A stretch of DNA of 64,000 bases from Sphingomonadales bacterium UBA2683 (GTDB taxonomy: Bacteria > Pseudomonadota > Alphaproteobacteria > Sphingomonadales > Sphingomonadaceae), in NCBI GenBank assembly GCA_002354635.1, contig DELZ01000004.1, positions 1 to 64,000 on the forward strand, given 5' to 3'. Positions 1-8,600 of this stretch are shown piece after piece. The notes below the pieces were generated by a model. That model saw only the letters and a list, made by a program, of their open reading frames with translations, had not been told where the DNA came from and made no database searches. Each line of letters begins with the position of its first letter. The stretch's first letter is position 1. The position numbers were made by a program, and so were the translations under genes.

Positions 1-2
1 GC

Positions 3-1508
3 GGCCTACAGCTCTCGCTTACGGTTATCCTGCCGTTTACCGTTTTACGCCGGCTGGACTGCGTGCTCGAGCCGACCAAGGCTGCCGTCCTCAAGGAAGC
101 CAGCGCAGACCGCCCTGAGCCCTTCTTGTTACGCGCGGCCGGGCATAGCTTCTTCAACCGCAGCCCACTTGATCTGGCCAAGCTGGTAGGCGACCAAGAC
201 AATATCGGCACTAACTTACTGTCCTATGTTCAAGGCTTTTCGCCCGAAGTGCGAGATATCTTCGAGCAGTTCGAGTTTGCCGCTCAGATCGATCGGCTGG
301 CGAAGAACGGTCTGCTCTATCAGGTGACCGAGCGATTCGCTGGCATTGATCTCCACCCGGACAAGGTGGACAACAACCAAATGGGTCTCGCCTTCGAGGA
401 GCTCATTCGCAAATTCGCGGAAATCTCGAACGAAACAGCCGGTGAACATTTCACTCCACGAGAAGTCATCCGCTTGATGGTGAACCTGCTGTTCGTCGAG
501 GATGACGATATGCTATCCAAGCCTGGCGTTGTGCGTAGCATCTATGACCCGACGGCTGGCACCGGTGGCATGCTCTCCATCGCTGGCGAGTATCTGTTCG
601 AGCATAATCCAGAAGCGCAGCTGACCATGTCCGGTCAGGAGCTGAACCCGGAATCCTACGCCATCTGCAAGGCGGACATGCTGATCAAGGGGCAGGATAT
701 TGCCAAGATCGTTCAGGGCAACACATTGTCCGACGACGGCCATCACGGACAGAGCTTCGATTACATGCTCTCCAACCCGCCGTTCGGCGTGGAATGGAAA
801 AAGGTGCAGAAAGAGGTCAAGGATGAACACCAGCGGCTTGGCCATTCCGGTCGATTTGGCCCAGGGCTGCCGCGTGTGTCGGATGGTTCGCTGCTGTTCC
901 TGATGCATCTGCTGTCCAAGATGCGGCCCAAAACGGAAGGCGGTTGCCGCTTTGGGATAGTGCTCAATGGTTCACCTCTATTCACCGGCGCGGCTGGTAG
1001 CGGAGAAAGCGAGATCCGGCGCTATGTGCTTGAGAATGATCTGGTGGAGGCGATCATCGCGCTGCCAAGCGATATGTTCTACAACACCGGCATAGCCACC
1101 TACGTCTGGATCCTGTCTAATAAGAAACCAGTCGCGCGCGCCGGCAAGGTGCAGCTGATCGACGCGAGCAGCTTCTGGCAGCGTATGCGTAAGTCGCTCG
1201 GCAGCAAGCGAAAGCAGATGAGCGACGAGCACATTGCCGATGTTACAAAGCTGTTCGGGTGCTTCGTTGACGCGCAGATGGCAACGCTCTTCGATGCAGA
1301 GGGCAAGGAAGTAGGTCGCGAGATCGTAACAGCGAGTGTATCCGCACCGGCCGCGCCGGAAGGCGGCAAGGTCAAGCTTGGGCCACTCTCGCGCATTTTT
1401 AATAACAAGAGCTTCGGTTATCGCACCATCACAGTGGAGCGGCCGGTGATGGATAACGGCGGAAACCCAGTGCTGGGCCTGAAGGGCAAGGCCACTCGAA
1501 GCTGGTAA
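3..1508 (+). CDS. hsdM: Type I restriction-modification DNA methyltransferase subunit HsdM, 5' end outside window and 3' end truncated
   Basis: The frame is open from base 3 and reads a typical HsdM N-terminal stretch (VILPFTVLRRLDCVLEPTKA), so the gene starts left of the window; the GTG at 63 is internal. SAM-binding motif I (DPTAGTGGML) and the adenine-methyltransferase motif IV (NPPFGVEW) are intact, and FGIVLNGSPLFTG follows as usual. The product should methylate adenine in a HsdR/M/S complex. It stops at GLKGKATRSW, where family members normally run some 60 residues further, and no hsdS or hsdR follows. The next sequence is a helicase fragment whose frame continues upstream into this gene, so the 3' end looks lost by deletion. 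Probably not functional as a restriction system; solitary methylation cannot be excluded. Confidence 0.85.
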   Translation, partial: GLQLSLTVILPFTVLRRLDCVLEPTKAAVLKEASADRPEPFLLRAAGHSFFNRSPLDLAKLVGDQDNIGTNLLSYVQGFSPEVRDIFEQFEFAAQIDRLAKNGLLYQVTERFAGIDLHPDKVDNNQMGLAFEELIRKFAEISNETAGEHFTPREVIRLMVNLLFVEDDDMLSKPGVVRSIYDPTAGTGGMLSIAGEYLFEHNPEAQLTMSGQELNPESYAICKADMLIKGQDIAKIVQGNTLSDDGHHGQSFDYMLSNPPFGVEWKKVQKEVKDEHQRLGHSGRFGPGLPRVSDGSLLFLMHLLSKMRPKTEGGCRFGIVLNGSPLFTGAAGSGESEIRRYVLENDLVEAIIALPSDMFYNTGIATYVWILSNKKPVARAGKVQLIDASSFWQRMRKSLGSKRKQMSDEHIADVTKLFGCFVDAQMATLFDAEGKEVGREIVTASVSAPAAPEGGKVKLGPLSRIFNNKSFGYRTITVERPVMDNGGNPVLGLKGKATRSW

Positions 1509-1515
1509 AACGGCG

Positions 1516-2472
1516 ATGCTTTATCCGGACGATCAACACATTAATCTCCTGCGCTATTCGTCAGAAGACGCGGAAGCGGTGGCGATCGCAATAGGGATTG
1601 CGCGTGCTCCTGTTGAAAAGCGCGGGGAGGTTGCCGTTTTGGCGCGAACGCGCGCCTTGCTGGAGCGGATGCATACGGCTTTGGTGGAAGCTGGGGTGAA
1701 CGCGGCTATTGCCCAGCGCCGGGATGATTTTCGCTCGCCGCAATTTCTTTGGCTTGCGGCTGCTTTCCGCCTCGCATCACGCCCGTTGGACAGGCGTGCG
1801 CTGGACACTCTGACCGGTGCTTTCAATCGCTGGTTCGGCACCGATGCATTGTCAGATGACATTGCGGCCGCCTCGGAGATCAGCGGGCGCTCGCTTCTTA
1901 CGGAATGGTCAGCCTCGATCGCAGCAATGCCCACCGATCAGGCACGAACATTTGCCGCGAAAGCTAAGACCCTAGGTGACCAGCCGAGCAGTTTCCGTAA
2001 TTTTATGGACGAATTTATCGCGGGCCTTCCGCCTGAAGGCGGCGATGACACCATCGATATCGAAGAGGACCGAGCCGCATGGAATGCGCTAGTGAGAAGC
2101 ATAGGCAAAGCCGTCGGTCGAGACGCGCCTTTGGAGCAATTTCTGCAGGAACTTGGGCTTCGATCGAAAGAGCCACCAGTGGGACCTAACACGGTCACTT
2201 TGATGACCATTCACGGCGCCAAGGGAAAGGAATTTGATCACGTCTATGTGATTGGTCTAGCCGAAGATGTGTTGCCAAGTTTTCAAAGTGTTAAAGCAGG
2301 CGAGCAGAGCGCGGAAATGGAAGAGGAGCGGCGCAACTGCTTCGTGGCCATCACCCGCGCCCGCGAATGGCTGTGCTTGTCCTATGCGGACCAATATCGG
2401 GGCTGGGCGAAGCAGCCCTCAAGATTTTTGACCGAAATGGGTCTATCCCTTCCACAAGATCCAGCTTCATAA
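1516..2472 (+). CDS. UvrD/Rep-type helicase, C-terminal fragment
   Basis: This 318-residue frame carries the C-terminal motifs of superfamily 1 helicases: motif V (VTLMTIHGAKGKEFDHVYVIGL) region and motif VI (RRNCFVAITRAREWLCLSY). The N-terminal half with Walker A, the Q motif and Walker B is absent, so the product cannot hydrolyse ATP alone. The frame stays open upstream of the ATG back into the end of hsdM (it reads PLEAGKTA before the Met), which indicates that two truncated genes were joined near base 1490. Most likely a decaying remnant inside the island. The ATG at 1516 is only the first available start and has no convincing ribosome-binding site. Confidence 0.75.
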   Translation: MLYPDDQHINLLRYSSEDAEAVAIAIGIARAPVEKRGEVAVLARTRALLERMHTALVEAGVNAAIAQRRDDFRSPQFLWLAAAFRLASRPLDRRALDTLTGAFNRWFGTDALSDDIAAASEISGRSLLTEWSASIAAMPTDQARTFAAKAKTLGDQPSSFRNFMDEFIAGLPPEGGDDTIDIEEDRAAWNALVRSIGKAVGRDAPLEQFLQELGLRSKEPPVGPNTVTLMTIHGAKGKEFDHVYVIGLAEDVLPSFQSVKAGEQSAEMEEERRNCFVAITRAREWLCLSYADQYRGWAKQPSRFLTEMGLSLPQDPAS

Positions 2473-2804
2473 GTCGCCAAGAACTATGCTTTTTTCGACG
2501 ACGGAAGTAATCACTGACCCGCACCATATTACGCTTGCAGAGAATAGTCCAAAAGTCAGCCATACCAAACCCAGCAACGTCTCAGCATGCGAATTGAAGG
2601 ATGCTGACTTCCTGCTCTTTATCTTGGGCTATCAGATAGTCTCTCGATGTGGCGGTGCGACTGTGCAAGCTGCACCAAGTTAAGGTTAGTATGCCAGCGA
2701 GTTGCCCTTAAGTTGCCACCGTGTCGCTAATCTTAACTGTGATATAAATAATCCTTAATATTTCAATGATTTAGTTACCATCGCCCTCTGATCAACGATC
2801 AGCG

Positions 2805-2948
2805 TTCCCTCGCGCGCGCGCGCGTGATCGTGTTTCATGGTGCATTTAGCGCCTTATGCAAAGCCGGAATTGCATCCTACAGTAATTTGCAAAAGGTCAG
2901 GATTGTTCAATCACGCTCCTCATTATAGGGGGCTTGGACCGAGCCATA
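2805..2948 (+). repeat. Direct repeat copy A (left flank of defence-like cassette)
   Basis: This 144-base segment begins TTCCCTCGCGCGCG, contains an alternating CG tract, and ends CGAGCCATA. It matches 10188-10330 almost base for base in the same orientation, with a handful of substitutions and one or two single-base indels. It contains a short inverted repeat, GCAT...ATGC, just after the CG tract. The two copies bracket about 7.2 kb that includes the HEPN-like, metallopeptidase and STAND genes. Confidence 0.93.
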
Positions 2949-2990
2949 TCCATACAGACAGGTATCCTTTCACCCATTATTGTGCCTGTT

Positions 2991-3024
2991 CAGCCTCGCG
3001 CGCGCGCGTGATTGTCCTTCATGG
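2991..3024 (+). repeat. Direct repeat partial copy C (head segment only)
   Basis: This segment repeats only the head of the long repeat: CCT, the CG alternating tract, then TGATTGTCCTTCATGG. It is closer to copy B (TGATTGTCTTTCATG) than to copy A (TGATCGTGTTTCATGG). It ends 22 bases before the stop codon of the HEPN-like gene, so it marks the inner left edge of the cassette. The tail of the long repeat is missing. Confidence 0.8.
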
Positions 3025-3046
3025 TAATCGACTTACGTTCGGACTT

Positions 3047-3778
3047 TCATTCATTTACCCAGAAGCGGTCTGATGCTTTGCCTCGGGATGCCAGGATTCG
3101 CGCTACAACAGCCTCGCTGCCGAAAACTTCGATTGGATCGAAAATGTGTTTCCGCAACAACGCTTCGCCAATCCCTGCTTCGTCCAAACCCTCTTGGACT
3201 GCTTTCAGCCGGACCTTGAATCGTTCTTCAACGAACGCGATTGCCACAGGGAGAATACGTTCTAAGCGTTCGAGCGTTGCGCGATGCCAAGTAGTTTCAT
3301 TGGTTGCTGCCGCTGGGACCCATCGACCATGAGCACTCGGAACCGCAAACAGAATTACCTTATGCCAGAGTCGATCTCCGACTTTGTGGTTCGGGTTCAC
3401 GTGGGCCAAAGCTTGGTTTCGAAGCGAAATTAGATAGTCATGATCTTCTTTTTGCTCACTCGATAAGCTTTTCTTGCTCAATTGAATTGACCCTCGCTCT
3501 CCAGTTTTCCCGCTAGTTGATGTCGCTCGCGCGTAGAGCATGACGGCTGTCGTTTGCAGAGCTTTGATGACCGTTTGATCTTCAGGGTCATGCGATCTGT
3601 CATTCTGACCTACCCTGGCCCGCAGGCGTTCACAGCAATCCCTGGCCTGCAGGAGATCACCAAGGCAAGCTTCAGCACGCCACGCTTGAAGAAGAGTTTC
3701 GGTGATCTTTTTTTGCTTCGTGGTTCGCTTCAGATCTTTCGATAGTGCCAATAAATCTGTGAATGGCGGGTAGTTCAT
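3047..3778 (-). CDS. HEPN-like hypothetical protein with RNxxxxH motif
   Basis: A 243-residue protein with a clear ribosome-binding site (AAGGAGG, 7 bases before ATG at 3778). It is largely helical with a basic N-terminus. Residues 120-126 read RNQALAH, matching the R-x4-6-H signature of HEPN domains and resembling the RDxxxAH box of AbiU2-type proteins. HEPN proteins often act as RNases in toxin-antitoxin and abortive-infection systems. The gene is divergent from the metallopeptidase gene with only 51 bases between starts, and it lies just inside the repeat-bounded cassette, so it may belong to the same system. The assignment rests on one short motif; an ordinary island protein of unknown role remains possible. 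Confidence 0.55.
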   Translation of the reverse strand: MNYPPFTDLLALSKDLKRTTKQKKITETLLQAWRAEACLGDLLQARDCCERLRARVGQNDRSHDPEDQTVIKALQTTAVMLYARATSTSGKTGERGSIQLSKKSLSSEQKEDHDYLISLRNQALAHVNPNHKVGDRLWHKVILFAVPSAHGRWVPAAATNETTWHRATLERLERILPVAIAFVEERFKVRLKAVQEGLDEAGIGEALLRKHIFDPIEVFGSEAVVARILASRGKASDRFWVNE

Positions 3779-3817
3779 TTCGCGCCTCCTTCTTCTTTAG
3801 TTAGCCTGGCTCCGTGC

Positions 3818-3823
3818 TATACA
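3818..3823 (+). promoter_or_regulatory. Possible -10 element of a leaderless transcript
   Basis: TATACA lies six bases before the ATG at 3830, a spacing that would start transcription at or next to the start codon. No Shine-Dalgarno sequence precedes the ATG, which fits a leaderless mRNA. The -35 region (around 3794-3800, TCTTTAG) is weak, so this is only suggestive. Confidence 0.3.
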
Positions 3824-3829
3824 AGTGGC

Positions 3830-5485
3830 ATGCTCCGCTTCTCACGCCTCGACCCGCACCTGCTCGATCCGGTTTCCACCCCCGGGGTCTTCAACGCAAC
3901 ACTCAATTTCCACGGGACATACACGACCGAGCACTTCGTCCTCCGCCTCAGCCCCCGCGTGCACGAACTCGTCGACGCGATCACGAAGCGCGAGACCGAC
4001 GGTCACGATATGGCGGACCTCATTCAGGCCTATTCGGTCTACCTTCACGAGACGATCCACTGGTGGCAGCACATGGGCTCGTCGGCCGGACTGATGCTCA
4101 GCCTCGCCTATCCGGCCCAGGTCTGCGGAAGCATGGCGTTCCTACAGCAGTTCGGCCGTAGTGCCGGGTGCGTCAAGCCGGTCAAGACCTGGGCGCACTG
4201 GGCAATGGTGGCCGGTGCCACGCGTTCCGATCCAACGCTCGCGGCCGCGAACATCGCAGTCAACAATGCGCTCGACATCGATTTCTACAAGAAGATCGCC
4301 CTGTCGCCGAAATACGCCCTGGAGCTGCTTCACACGCCATATTTCGAGAGCGTCGGCCACAGCTACCTCAAGGCCTACGGCGAGACCGTGTTCGCGATCA
4401 TCGGCTCATGCGACCTCCACGAGGGCCAGCTTCCCAATCCGGCGGGCTGGGATCCTCACCTCTTCCGGCTGAGAGTCGAGCACGCGGAAGGCTTCGTCCA
4501 CGGCTCGATGCCTCCAGCTGCCGAGGTCGGCCTAGCGGAGATCTTCGAAGGGCAGGCGCGCTTTTGTCAGCTCCAGTTCCTCGCCAGCTCGGGCGGGCCG
4601 GAATTGCTCGAGAGCTACCGGGAGAAGGGGCAGTTCGGGCCAATCTACGTATCCGCGTTTGAGCTGTTCCTGCGGCTGTTAGGGGCGGACTGGCCGGAGC
4701 GTTATGACGATCCCCTCGTCGGGCTCTTCCTCCTGATTTGCGACCTCGCCATCAACCCGACGCGGGGATACCCGCTCGAGATCGAGTCCTTCGAGGACTT
4801 CATCTGCGACGTCGACGCCGGCGCCCGTTTCACGCGCCTGTGCCTAGCCGCGGCCGAGGCGCCCGAACTCCAGAAGGCGATACAGCGCTTCTCGGCGGTG
4901 GAATACGAGTTCGTCGCCTCCCGCCTCGCCGACCGGTGCGGCTACGACCACCCTTTCGCGGGACTGGACGCGATCGTGGGCCTGATCGGCGATGCCGGCC
5001 CCATCGACGCCCTGCTGGAAGAGCACCGGACCTTCGGGTTCGGTCCCGTGAACATGCCCGTGAGGGTGATCTTCTCCCACCACATCGCGTTCGCGCGGGA
5101 CAAGAGGGGGCGGCCCGAGATGTTCTGCTGGCCCGGGATGTGGCTGGCGGGCGAGCGGTGCTCCGGCGAGATCCAGAAGACGTTCGAGGCGCACCTCTCG
5201 CTGTTCCAGGACCGCAGCGAGACCGAGCAGATCTTCCCGCGGGCAATGCCGGGCAGGAGCGCGGAGAACATCAAAAGCCTGGTCAACGGCTTCTTCAGCG
5301 GCATGCTCGCCTTCGACCTGGCCTTGCAGTGGACGCTGTTTCCGGGCCCGTTCGCATACGACTTCAAGTGGCTGACGGGAAAGGATGAGAACAGCGAGCT
5401 CATCGCGCTCGCGAAACGACAGTTCGAGCACAACTACGAAGTGGATCCCGACAGAGTCGAAGTTATCGACCACGCCGACACCTAG
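3830..5485 (+). CDS. HExxH metallopeptidase-like protein, candidate partner of the STAND nuclease
   Basis: A 551-residue soluble protein that I do not recognise as a named family. Residues 73-77 read HETIH inside YLHETIHWWQHMGS, the zinc-binding and catalytic HExxH motif. Residues 237-245, EIFEGQARF, resemble the E(x)xEGxA helix that supplies the third zinc ligand in gluzincin peptidases. No signal peptide or membrane segment is visible, so it should act in the cytoplasm. It lies 122 bases upstream of the nuclease-STAND gene on the same strand, shares its high GC content, and sits in the same repeat-bounded cassette. A protease effector or a processing partner of the STAND protein is the likely role. 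The substrate is unknown, and a non-catalytic zinc protein is the alternative. Confidence 0.65.
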   Translation: MLRFSRLDPHLLDPVSTPGVFNATLNFHGTYTTEHFVLRLSPRVHELVDAITKRETDGHDMADLIQAYSVYLHETIHWWQHMGSSAGLMLSLAYPAQVCGSMAFLQQFGRSAGCVKPVKTWAHWAMVAGATRSDPTLAAANIAVNNALDIDFYKKIALSPKYALELLHTPYFESVGHSYLKAYGETVFAIIGSCDLHEGQLPNPAGWDPHLFRLRVEHAEGFVHGSMPPAAEVGLAEIFEGQARFCQLQFLASSGGPELLESYREKGQFGPIYVSAFELFLRLLGADWPERYDDPLVGLFLLICDLAINPTRGYPLEIESFEDFICDVDAGARFTRLCLAAAEAPELQKAIQRFSAVEYEFVASRLADRCGYDHPFAGLDAIVGLIGDAGPIDALLEEHRTFGFGPVNMPVRVIFSHHIAFARDKRGRPEMFCWPGMWLAGERCSGEIQKTFEAHLSLFQDRSETEQIFPRAMPGRSAENIKSLVNGFFSGMLAFDLALQWTLFPGPFAYDFKWLTGKDENSELIALAKRQFEHNYEVDPDRVEVIDHADT

Positions 5486-5607
5486 CGCGGCACCACCGAT
5501 GATCCGCATTGTCAGGCCCGACCACAAAACCGTGGCGCGAAGTCCACGTCGCGGTTACGATAGACGTATGCGAGAGATGCTTACCGACACGAAGAAGGCG
5601 ACTGCGT

Positions 5608-8600
5608 ATGGCCGGTAAGACCGCACCGGCAAAGCCGGCGGCGACGCGGCGCACCGCCACGAACGGCGGCGCGCCGGCGACCCGTCGAAACACCAAGCCG
5701 GGCAATCCCGGCTACGCGGGCTACGAATATCAGATCACCGTGACGGTCTGGGTCGCACTGGATCTGATGCTCGTGAAGACGGCGGCGACGGAGATACAGG
5801 TCGAGCCCCGCTCCGACGAGGACATTGAGGCGGCCGTCAATGACCCGGCCACGGGCCTGTCCGAAGCCTCGGCCAAGACAGACGCGATCGAACTGGTCAT
5901 CCAAGCCAAGACGCGGTCCGGGTCGCCTTGGACTGCGCCGGCTATCGCGGACGTCCTGCTGGGCAAGGCACCCTCGGGCAAGGGATCGGGCGGCAAGCGG
6001 AGCCGGCCGCTGGAAATGCTCGAGGCCGATCCGGCCCGACGTTACGTCTTCGTGACGAACGAGAGCCTCGCCGAGGGGCTGCGGCCGCACGAGGGCGAGC
6101 ACCTGCTGGATTTCCCCGACGTCGACAAACTGCCCCCGCACGCCCGCGCCAAGCGGACTATGGCGCAGCAGGCGGAGCTCGCGCCACGCATCGTGCTGCT
6201 GTCCGGCGTGACTGTAGAGACGCTCAAGTCGCGCATCGTCACCCAGCTCGAGCGGCACAGCCACGTCGCGAGCCCGGCCCACGAGGAATGCATCCGCGAC
6301 CTTCGCGATCTTGTGCGCGACAAGATCCGGGGCCAGAACGACGGCGTGCTGACGCGGGACGAGGTGATCAACATCCTCGTCCGACACGGCGGGTCGATCG
6401 CTCCCACCCGCGACATGGACCACTACGTCCGTCCGGCCTCCTATGAGGAGATCAGCCGCCGGCTGAGGAAACAGCACGTGGTGGTGATTGCCGGGCCGTC
6501 CGGCACGGGTAAGACGCTGACCGCCGACATTCTCGAGCTCGAACTCCGTGCCGCCGCTCCCCCTTTCTCGGTGATCGGCGAGGAGAATGGCCCTAGCCAG
6601 ATCCGAGCCAACCTGACCCGCGCCGACCCCGTCGTCTTCCACCTGCGAGATCCCTGGGGCGGCAACAGGCTGACCCCCGACGCGGATCGATGGAGCGGCG
6701 AGCTGCCGAAGCTGCTCCAGCAGGCGGGCCCGGGGCGGAAGTTCATCGTCACGTCGCGGTCCGACGTGCTCAGGAGCGCCGGTTCACAGGTGCTGAACGA
6801 CCTCGACCCCTACATCGAGCGGATCGAGGTTGAGGACTACGGACCCGAGAAGATCGCCGAGATCTACGATGGGATCGCCTCCGACCTGCGGGGACACGCC
6901 CGCACCCTCGCAACCACATTCCGCGACGACGCGATCGCGTCGCTCGGCCGACCCTACGAGGTCAGCCGCTTCCTGGTGTCGCTCGGACGGGAGGACCCGG
7001 AAGAGCCCCGACCCATCGCGGAGCTAGTAGCCGAGTCCCAGATCGAGGCCATCTCGCACGTCGTGGCCGATCAGGTCTCCTCGTTTGGCACCGACGGCAT
7101 CCAGGGCGCGGCGATCATATGGTCTATGCTCATCGCTAGGAGCGCGGTGCCGGACGACGTCTTCACGCGGCTTGCCCGCCGGCTCCGCACGATCGACCCG
7201 TCCTTCAGGCCAGACGTGCAGGGTCTGCTGGACTTCCTTCAGGCCGGTCGCAACCTGAAGCGCGATGGCGCCGCGCTGTCGTTCGCCCATCCACGCGTCG
7301 AAGACGGCCTGCTACTGGCGCTCCGCGCGAAATCCGGCGAGGCCGAGTTCTCGCTCGGCTTGGTCGTCCAGGCGCTCGTCGCATGGGACGCCGCAGGTCA
7401 GGACTGGGGACGCGAGACGGCCCTCGCCATGCTGCGGCGCGCGTCGGCCGTCGAGGAAATCGATCCGGAGATCCCGGACGCCACCCGCGACCGGTTACAG
7501 GAATTCCTGGTCTCGGCCGCGCTAGGGGACGGCGGGCGCCTTGACTTCGAGAGAGCGCTGCGGGACCTGATACGCTTCGGCTCGCCGACGCACCTGCCAA
7601 CCAAGCTCGCCCGCATTCTGCTCGAGGGTGCGGAAAACACGAAGCGTCCCTCCTTCGGTCCGGGTTGGACCGCGCCTGAGATCACCGAGGAAGACGTGGC
7701 CAGCCTGCGTGCCGACCCGGCCACCGCGCCGCTCATCAAGCGCTTCATCGGCGAGATACTCCCCTTCACCCCGACCGACTACTCCACGGACATCGTCGAT
7801 ATTATCGACACGCTCGTGCCGGGCATCAGCGACGAATTCTGGGGCGCGCTGAGCAGCGTCGAGGGTCCCGGCGGTCCCAGTTCCAACATGGAGCCGATCC
7901 TCCGGGGCGCGCTGCGCGAGGAAGCGCCCGACTACGACCGTGCGATCGAGGCGTTCGCGAAGTCCGAGGAAAGTGCCGATGCCTGGATGGAGAAGTCCGC
8001 GGAGGGTCAGCTGGCCGCCGAGGAGCACGCGATGGACGCGGACGCCGCGGATCACGAGCTCGAGGAGCCGGGCGATACCTACCACAACGCGCGTAGCGGC
8101 TTGGAAAAGATCGTCGCGCTCCGGAAGGGCCGGGACGGTGTGGACTTCATCCACGGGCATCCGAGGGCGGAGCTGCTGACACGCGCGCTGGCCGAGGTGC
8201 TCAAGAACTCACCCGACGTCGACGTCGACGACCTGAGGCAATTGCTCGGATTGGCGGAGGGCTGGGTCCGCGACTACGCATGGGCTGCCGTGCGGGAGCA
8301 TTGGGACGCGGAGCTCGAGCCGGATCTGATCGCGGAGCTCGCTCGCCCCGACATCGAGGGGTCTAGTCTTCGGGAGCGGCTGGTCGAGATCGCCACGCGG
8401 CACCGGCCGGTCGACCCCGTCCCGGTCCTTGAGGCCGCTGCATCGGCCGCGACGGTCGACCGCCGTCTGGAGCTGGTGCGGGACGTGATGACGACAAGCT
8501 GGGGCGACGGTTCGCGCGGCGCGGCTGGCGCCGAGACGCGGCTCGAGCGCGTCCACGCCTTGGCCGACAGCTATCCATCGGAGGAGCAGGCGCTCGCCCG

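Larger units (their letters stand above)
2473..3046. other. Intergenic stretch holding repeat copies A and C, no convincing gene
   Basis: About 570 bases separate the helicase fragment from the HEPN-like gene. The first 330 bases are AT-rich and contain only short frames (one of 65 codons at 2486-2683) without recognisable motifs. The second half contains the long direct repeat copy A and the short copy C. No tRNA, insertion sequence or terminator was recognised here. Confidence 0.6.

Noticed and set aside
2486..2683. 65-codon frame after the helicase fragment
   Set aside because: No ribosome-binding site, no motif and no neighbour support; left unannotated.
2800..3030. Possible CRISPR array from the nearby repeat copies
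   Set aside because: Only two copies lie close together, they differ in length, and there are no regular spacers or cas genes.
5509..5607. Upstream extension of the STAND protein to 5509
   Set aside because: The extension lacks a ribosome-binding site and has no domain similarity, while AGAAGG precedes the ATG at 5608.
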